Source: Erigeron canadensis (Eukaryota; Streptophyta; Magnoliopsida; Asterales; Asteraceae). From it: a DNA stretch of 64,000 nt. A program made the position numbers and the translations under genes. The stretch covers positions 13,022,501-13,086,500 of the forward strand of contig NC_057761.1 in the NCBI RefSeq assembly GCF_010389155.1, given 5' to 3'. The notes under the pieces are model-generated. The model was not told where the DNA came from. It did no database searches and worked only from the letters and a program-made list of their open reading frames with translations. This document shows, in pieces, positions 57,987-64,000 of the stretch. How positions within the stretch are numbered: position 1 is the stretch's first letter; every line of letters begins with the position of its first letter.

Positions 57987-58351
57987 GTGGGTGTGTGTCA
58001 ACAAGAGTGTAGAGAAAGAAATGAGCAAATTCTAGAGAGAGAAAACCAAGAACACGCACGGTCTATCTTGTGTGTAATACTCGTTTTGTGCACGAACCAC
58101 AAACACACACCCGACCCCCCAAACGGCTCGTAGATTCAGATTACCATGTCTTTGGTAAGGTGAATCCGGAGAGCCGTTCCCGGAGTGTTTACTATCATGC
58201 AAAAAGATATATATATATATATATAGTGATATATATATCATCTAAAGGTTGATATATACACCGTGGGTTATCTCAAGGAATTTCCGCACCTCGACATATC
58301 CTTAAGTCAATCTCGGTTAGATAAGAGTACAAGACCCGACGGACTTACAAC

Positions 58352-58365
58352 TGGTATCAAGAGCC
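58352..58365 (+). other. primer-binding site, family G
   Basis: TGGTATCAAGAGCC, the variant with one extra A that many Copia elements use. Complementary to initiator tRNA-Met. Confidence 0.85.
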
Positions 58366-58574
58366 ACAGGTTTTCATAACCTTAGTTGGAGATTGACAAC
58401 TGTTTTGTGGTATCCCTTTGTTTGCGTGATTAAGGTGAAAATTAATCTTTGGGCACATTTTTGAAATAAAGGTTCAAACTTGTTGCCAAATATTGATTAA
58501 TCTATATCCTAGTAACATTTTCTCATAATCTCGTGTATCCTTTAGCAATATCGGGCTCGGGATCCAAGAAAATG

Positions 58575-58890
58575 TGTGAAAGTGGTGTTTTGTGTGTTCT
58601 TGAAAAAGTGTTTCTATATCCTAGTACCTTTTTTGCGCGTTTTGATATTACCAAGGCGTTTAAGTGTTTCTGTGTTTTGCTTGTTCTTGAAACCTTGAGA
58701 GTTCTTGAGATTTTGTGTATTTCTTGAACTTTGTGTGTTTCTTGAATTTTGCGTGTTTCTTGAACTTTTGTGTGTTTCTGTGTTCTTAGATTTTGCGCGT
58801 TTTCTGGACTTTGCGTGTTCCTACACTCTTGCGCGTTTAATTTGAGTGTTCCCAGTTTGCGTGTTCTTGTGTCACTTGCGTGTTTATAAG
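58575..58890 (+). repeat. degenerate GYGTGTTYCTTGAA repeats in family G leader
   Basis: About 15 copies of GYGYGTTY, often followed by TTGAA or TTGAG, at 10-40 bp intervals between PBS and gag. The same word, AAGAACACGC on the other strand, lies in the LTR hairpins at 57937 and at 58048. Confidence 0.65.
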
Positions 58891-58906
58891 TTGAACCACA
58901 TACACA

Positions 58907-61706
58907 ATGGCATTAAAATATCTTAACCAATTAATACTAATGGACCATGAGACCGGTAAGGGTAATTCACCACCCAAACTGATGATCATAGACAAATACT
59001 TTTCTTAGAATGGTCGATTTGAATCCTTTATGCAATTCACCGATATTAGATTGTGGACTTGTATGACTGAAGGATATAAAGCCCCAACATATGAGGACAA
59101 TGGTGTTACCAAAGTATATGCTTATCAAGATATGACTGAATCCGATAAAAAAATTTATGAGGTAGAGAAAAAGGCACTTTCATGTTTAAAAATGTCATTG
59201 CGACAAGATATATTGCATTTATTTAACGGATTTAATACATCAAAAGAACTTTGGTTAGCATTAAAAAATCATTGTGAAGGGGATGAAACACTTAAAAAGA
59301 ATATAAAAGACCTTCTAAAGCATCAGTATAATGTATTTAATGGGTTAAGAAGTGAAAACTTAGATAAACTAATTACACGATATTATCATTTGCTAGCAGG
59401 GTTGCAAGCATTTGAGGTTACGTACTCTGAGGAAGAGAAGGTCGGGAAATTTTTGAGCTCTTTGCCAGAAAAGTGGAATCATTGTATTACCACTTTGCAA
59501 GAGAAAGCAGATTTCGACGACATGTCTCTAACACAATTAGTTGTTAAGTTTAGGGGACAAGAAATGAAACAAAAGAGGAGGGAAACAGGATATAATAATG
59601 CTTAGATTCCCGAGCTTTATTACGGTAGACCTTCGATCAATGTAAGTCCAAGTTCCCCTGATGGAAGCATAAAGGCTTTCTTGAGTGAAGATGTTGACTT
59701 ACAAAGGATCTCGCGCGGTTGACTCTGAGGGGAACATATGTCTTGTTTTGAGTCAAAGCGACAATTCAAGCAATTGTGGATATCCTACCTCCAGTACTAG
59801 TTCCACCATGCCTATAAGTGTCAAATGTGCGGAAAGTCACTTATCCGTTCTTGCGTCATTCGTGACATCATATGAACAGTTTATCCAAGGAAAGGTTCAA
59901 GATCCTAGTCTCATAGATGAAGACTATGAGCAAAATGATCCTTTAGACTTAGAAGAGATGGATCTGCAATGACAAATGGCTATGCTGACTCTTCGGGCTA
60001 AACGGTTCTTATAAAGATTAGGGCGGAAGGTCGTGGGTTCCAAGCTTGGCTTTGATAAGTCAAAGATAAAGTGTTACAATTGTGAAGGTTTTGGACACTT
60101 TGCTAGGGAATGCCAGAAACCGAAGAAGGATGAAAAGTCAAGTGTGACTCGTCAAAACCTCAATCAAGGTGGATTAGTAACTCCTCTAGGTGCTCCATAA
60201 CGAAGATTTTTTCATGGATCAAGTTCAAATGCCAATAACTCTTCTCAACAAAACAGTTATCAAGGTTCAAAGGTTGAAATTCCAAACTCTAGCAACCAAA
60301 GTGGGTTAAGAGCTTTGGTGGTTCAACAACAAGAGGGATCTTATGACTGGGGTTCAATTGTGGAAGAAGCCGGCAATGCCTACCTTGCTGAGATTAGTTC
60401 TGATGTATCTTCAGATTCAGAATCGGAGATTCAAGAAAGTGATGTTACTAGAGCATCTGAGATTCATGAAAAATCATTAGTTGTGAGCAGTTCGAACAAG
60501 GTCAAAGTTCAAAAGACATTATCGGGTCTTATGAACCTCATGATGGACTTAACTATCTCAAAGAGTCCGGTTTCAGTAGAAAGGACTGATAACATGTGGA
60601 ACATTGACGCAGGGAGTTCCATTCATGTGACTGGAGATAGTGATATTCTGTCAGACTTTGTAAAGATATCTGATGTTCAGGTGAACTTTGTCGGATCTGC
60701 AAAAGGCTTTGCCAAAGGCCATGGTAAAGTGAACATCACAAACCTCTGTCTTGACAAGGTGTTCCATGTTGAGCATCTTAGTCAAAACACTCTGAGTGTT
60801 AGTCAAATGCATGATGTGTGTCATAGATGGGACAAGGATCATGAAAATGTTCTTCATTTGATTCCAGAGTCTTCCAGGGTTGACAATGACTCAAAAAACA
60901 AAAGAGTTATTCTAGAAGAAAATGAGACATTATTATTGAGACACTCAAAGTCTACTCCATTGAAGCTTGTGAAAACAATGAAAGAAGTTTTGGAAAGATT
61001 TTCTTGCATAGAAGAGATGACAGAGTATGGAATTCCCATTACTGAAGAAAATCTCAAGAAATTTAAAAGGAAGCGAAACGACAAGAAAATTTCCTGCTTT
61101 ATATGTCTTGAAAAAGGTCACTCTGCAAGTAAATGCCCAAGCAAGGGATCAAGCATTAATGCATCTACAAGCAATGATGATCAATCTTCAAACAACTTAT
61201 CCAGGTTAAATGAGAGAAATTTGAGAATTAGTTCTCAAAAAATGGAGGGAAAAGATATGATGAATGAACAATACAAGAGATCAACTAGAAATCTTATTGG
61301 TTCTTCTCAAAAACTTCCTGTGCATTCCTTATCTACTCAAAAATCAAAGGTTGCTGTCAAGAAATCCGTTTCTCCAAATTGCACTTCTTCAAGTAACAGA
61401 TCTGGGAAGACCAAAAGCAGATATCCTTTAAACTCATATGGAGTTAAATCATCTGCTAAGTCTACAGAATATTATAGCACATATTATAATTGATTTTCAG
61501 GAAGATGTAGAAACGATTTCAGGTCAACTCCTCAGAGCTATCATGTTGGTGAATCATCCAATGCCTCCCACAAGAAGGGTCATGAAGATGATTCAAACCA
61601 CTTAAATCAGGTTTTGGGGAAAGGAGGCTGGGTAGAATTTGCATATCGTGATGATTCAGTGAGAATCCGGACAAAGAAGGTCTGGGTTCTTGATAAAGAA
61701 AACTAA
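58907..61706 (+). pseudogene. gag: Gag-protease, family G, broken
   Basis: ATG 58907 (MALKYLNQL). The UBN2-type Gag region runs to about 59605 with an early TAG (near 58998). It continues through DPLDLEEMDLQ (59930) and a CCHC knuckle, CYNCEGFGHFAREC (60071-60112). From about 60200 to 61493 comes an acidic region and then a Copia protease-like domain (IDAGSSIHVTGD at about 60604, flap-like GHGKV, SVSQMHD). A second knuckle, CFICLEKGHSASKC, is at 61097-61138, then a Ser/Lys-rich tail ending KVWVLDKEN at 61704-61706. At least six stops or frameshifts. A protease between two zinc knuckles is not the usual order. No integrase or RT follows within 2.3 kb, so a GAG-only (TR-GAG-like) element is likely. 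Confidence 0.75.
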
Positions 61707-61724
61707 TTCCCTTCATTCGTGCAG
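61703..61724 (+). promoter_or_regulatory. gag-stop / splice-acceptor-like junction, family G
   Basis: AAC-TAA-T (CTAAT at 61703-61707), pyrimidine-rich CCCTTCATTC and GTGCAG ending at 61724. Same layout as in families B and C although the proteins are diverged and no pol follows. Confidence 0.45.
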
Positions 61725-61729
61725 AGAAC

Positions 61730-62112
61730 ATAGTCAAAGAAGATCATATTTATTGGTTATCGTTGACTGAGTTCTGGGCACACTTTCTTTAGATAACATA
61801 GTGGGTTATCGTACTTCTTTATTAGTTTTGATCTCTGTAAATCATAGTGCAAGTCTAATGAGTGTTGATTTATAATTTGTTTATTAAGGAACAACTTTGA
61901 AAAAAATGAGTGTGTATAAAGTTTGTTAATGAATCATTTGTGATGACATAATTATTAAGCTAATGATTGATGTTATTCAATGATGAATATGCAATGATGA
62001 GGTACATATGATGGTTACACTAAGGCCTTTGATCGATCAGGTTTTGAGTTACTAGTCCAGTTAACTGGAATGAGAAACCCTTAGTCTTTAATCTCTCAAG
62101 AACCAGCTTATT
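61730..62112. other. non-coding part of family G
   Basis: AT-rich, no coding signal. An AACAACTT/GAGTTATCG mix only; nothing else supported. Confidence 0.4.
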
Positions 62113-62408
62113 CAGAAAATGCAACACAAAAATAGAATAATGGTTTAGGGGGAGTCGTTACTACAAGAGAAATGACTATTCAATATAACATTTAAGTTTA
62201 CTCATTTGCTATATCCGATCTCTTCAGTAGTAATTGGTCCTTCTAGAATCTTCTTGATATGGAAAATCAGAAAATGTAACACAAAATTATAATAATGGTT
62301 TAAAGGGGAAGTCATTACTACAAGAGAAATGACTATTCAATATGGCATTCAAGTTTACTCATTTGCTATATCCGATCTCTTCAGTAGTAATTGCTTCTTC
62401 TAGAACCT
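62113..62408 (+). repeat. two tandem copies of a 155-bp unit
   Basis: CAGAAAATG[CT]AACACAAAA at 62113 and 62268. The units share ACTACAAGAGAAATGACTA and CTATATCCGATCTCTTCAG. Each contains a purine-rich GGGGGAG or GGGGAAG tract that could act as a polypurine tract. Confidence 0.8.
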
Positions 62409-62423
62409 ATTGCATGTATCTGA

Positions 62424-62710
62424 CTAAGCATGTTTATTCTAAGGTTGATTAGAGTACCTTTACTCCTAAAGACTACTGTGATTGACTTTAAAACTTTATG
62501 CTTAGTAGGGTATATTGCATATGCCGGACTAAGCATAACTATTCTAAGATTGATTAGAGTAATTTTGATTCTAAAATTACTGTGATTGATTTTCTAAGTC
62601 TTATGCTCCGTAAGGCATATCGCAAGGACAATATTAAGCATGACTATTACAAGATTGGTTAAAGTGACTTTCTTCTAAAAGTCCCTGTGATTGATTTTGT
62701 AACTTTATGC
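62424..62710 (+). repeat. three tandem ~106-bp units with internal hairpins
   Basis: Units start at about 62424, 62529 and 62635. Outer arms [CT]TAAGCAT and ATGCT[TC] recur. The inner stems differ: AGTAATTTT/AAAATTACT perfect in unit 2, AGTGACTTT/AAAGTCCCT in unit 3, AGTA..CTTT/AAAG..TACT in unit 1. Confidence 0.7.
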
Positions 62711-63797
62711 TCCGTACGGTTCTTGCTCAATAAAAGGGTTCTATTGCATGAGAGACAATAATTAGGGTTTTTCGAGTTTCAGAGGGACTTGATTGTGTTC
62801 TTGGTAAACACAAAGAAAAATGTGTATTGTGACAGGGAAGAAGTGTAAAGTAAAAGGCATGAATTTGAGTGTGTTAAGTACACCTCAAATTGGGTCTTGT
62901 TTTGAAATTTCACGGAAAGTTAAGTTTTGATGCTTAAGGTTTCGGTCAAAATAGGTTAAACGGAATCATTTAATAGATGTATTTTACAGATATTTTGATT
63001 TGTAATTTATTAATAATAGTTGAATTGAATATGCTTATTGTATGAAATAACTTGATAAAATGCTTAGATTATAGTCTTAAGTGTGAGAATCGGATGTATG
63101 TTATCATTTAAATCAATTAAATCTGTTTCGGAATTCAATTATGTATTATTGAGATGAATGCATTAGTTGCATAGATCTCATCAGTTCGCTGATGTGGTTG
63201 CAGTTTTATTTATCTTATCTAGATGTGTGTTAGCCAACAAGATAAAAGATCTCCAAAGTATATGAAAATCAAGTCTATCCAGTCCGGAATGGAGAAACCT
63301 CAAGCTTAAAATGGAAGCAGAGTATACTTACACATCAACAACTTAGCTAAATTCAAACGGAGACAAAAAATGATGACGGTGAAATTATCTGAGGGTGATT
63401 AATTTTGTATCATTTATTTTTGTTGTATTTGAATTTATATCACAGCATTATGTGTGTCCAATGGCTGTCATTGTCAACACTTAAAGATGGTGCATTAAAT
63501 TTCACTAAATATTGACATAGTGGGTCGTAATTTAATGTTTTTACTTTGCAAGATGATTAAGTAGCGACAATTATGAAGAATTTCTTTATTGAGGAAAATA
63601 TGATAATATTGATATGAAAAGGTGGTTTATATTTGTTCTATCATGTTCTCTAAAGAATTCTTTTTGTTAATCATATCGGGTTCGCTAAAATTCTTTGTGA
63701 ATTTTAAATGTGTTAATCAAGTTTGTGAAAGTTGACTTTCTATAAGTCAAGGTTCCTTGAATCGAAGAAAAATAGGTTGTGTTGATGTGCAAAGTAT
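62711..63797. other. non-coding AT-rich DNA of family G
   Basis: No gene or clear repeat seen. Confidence 0.4.
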
Positions 63798-64000
63798 ACC
63801 AAGTGGACTCATATGTATGTCTTTAACAAAATGGGCTATTACTACATATTGTAGTCAAGTGGGATCATACCAAGTGGACTCATATGTGTGTCTTTAACAA
63901 ATTGGGTTCATAATGCATATTGTAGTCAAGTGAGATTATGCCAAGCGGACTCATATGCATGTTTTAAGCAAAACGGGCTAATAATGCATATTGTAGTCAA
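63798..64000 (+). repeat. 71-bp tandem repeat running off the window
   Basis: ACCAAG[TC]GGACTCATATG at about 63798, 63869 and 63940, each followed by GC[TA]TATTGTAGTCAA-like ends. Period is 71 bp. The third unit reaches the window edge. Confidence 0.85.

Larger units (their letters stand above)
57241..58349 (+). repeat. 5' LTR, family G (Copia), hairpin-rich U3
   Basis: Starts TGTAATTATC and ends GGACTTACA two bases before a PBS, with matching TGTAA/TTACA ends. The U3 is almost wholly hairpins (57377-57966). TATAAATA is at 57979, and an (AT)n run near 58208-58238. The start is inferred; a second TGTAATTAT at 57252 is an alternative. The 3' LTR is outside the window. Confidence 0.7.

Overview
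This is plant nuclear DNA made almost entirely of nested transposable elements. I found no convincing host gene, tRNA, rRNA or CRISPR array. The evidence for a plant is Ty1/Copia elements primed by initiator tRNA-Met (TGGTATCAGAGC sites), AU-rich GT-AG introns, a ZMYM1/TTF-type hAT transposase, and traces of Gypsy, LINE and possibly SINE. The element style resembles Asteraceae, but that is a weak impression.

Layout. 1-2689: minus-strand fragment of an LTR element (family A) known here only from an accessory protein and a hairpin-rich leader. 2690-20455: Sirevirus/Maximus-like Copia element (family B, plus strand), LTR-gag-pol-accessory ORF-LTR. It is split by a 100-N gap, and about 5.26 kb is repeated on both sides of that gap. 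20456-24735: LTR remnant, degenerate LINE, SINE-like patch and Gypsy-like non-coding DNA with palindromes. 24736-28954 and 40421-44639: two copies of one segment (Gypsy non-coding DNA plus a hAT gene carrying a solo LTR at the same site). Between them, at 28973-40420, lies a Copia element (family C, minus strand) truncated in both LTRs. 45562-46606: Gypsy protease remnant. 46607-57240: minus-strand element (family D) with a decayed accessory ORF and no pol. Inside it sits family E (52330-56966), a complete small LTR element with 5-bp target duplications. 57241-64000: plus-strand Copia element (family G) with a gag/protease ORF but no integrase or RT in the window.

Two themes stand out. First, the same accessory protein (conserved N-terminal domain, acidic or Ser/Pro-rich linker, coiled coil, C-terminal domain) occurs in five diverged lineages. 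Two of them (B, C) lie downstream of pol. Three (A, D, E) show no gag-pol in what can be seen. In E the protein appears to be the element's only gene, encoded by two exons. Second, the non-coding parts carry arrays of short hairpins. In the clearest cases the loop is conserved while the stem sequence differs from unit to unit yet stays complementary (57377-57712 and 24326-24454). Other families instead repeat one family-specific palindrome. These look like selected RNA structures or protein-binding palindromes.

B and C encode complete Copia enzyme sets in principle (protease, integrase, RT, RNase H). Here B is broken by single-base indels clustered near the assembly gap, and C mostly by C-to-T type nonsense changes. 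E, D and A would need enzymes from such partners to move.
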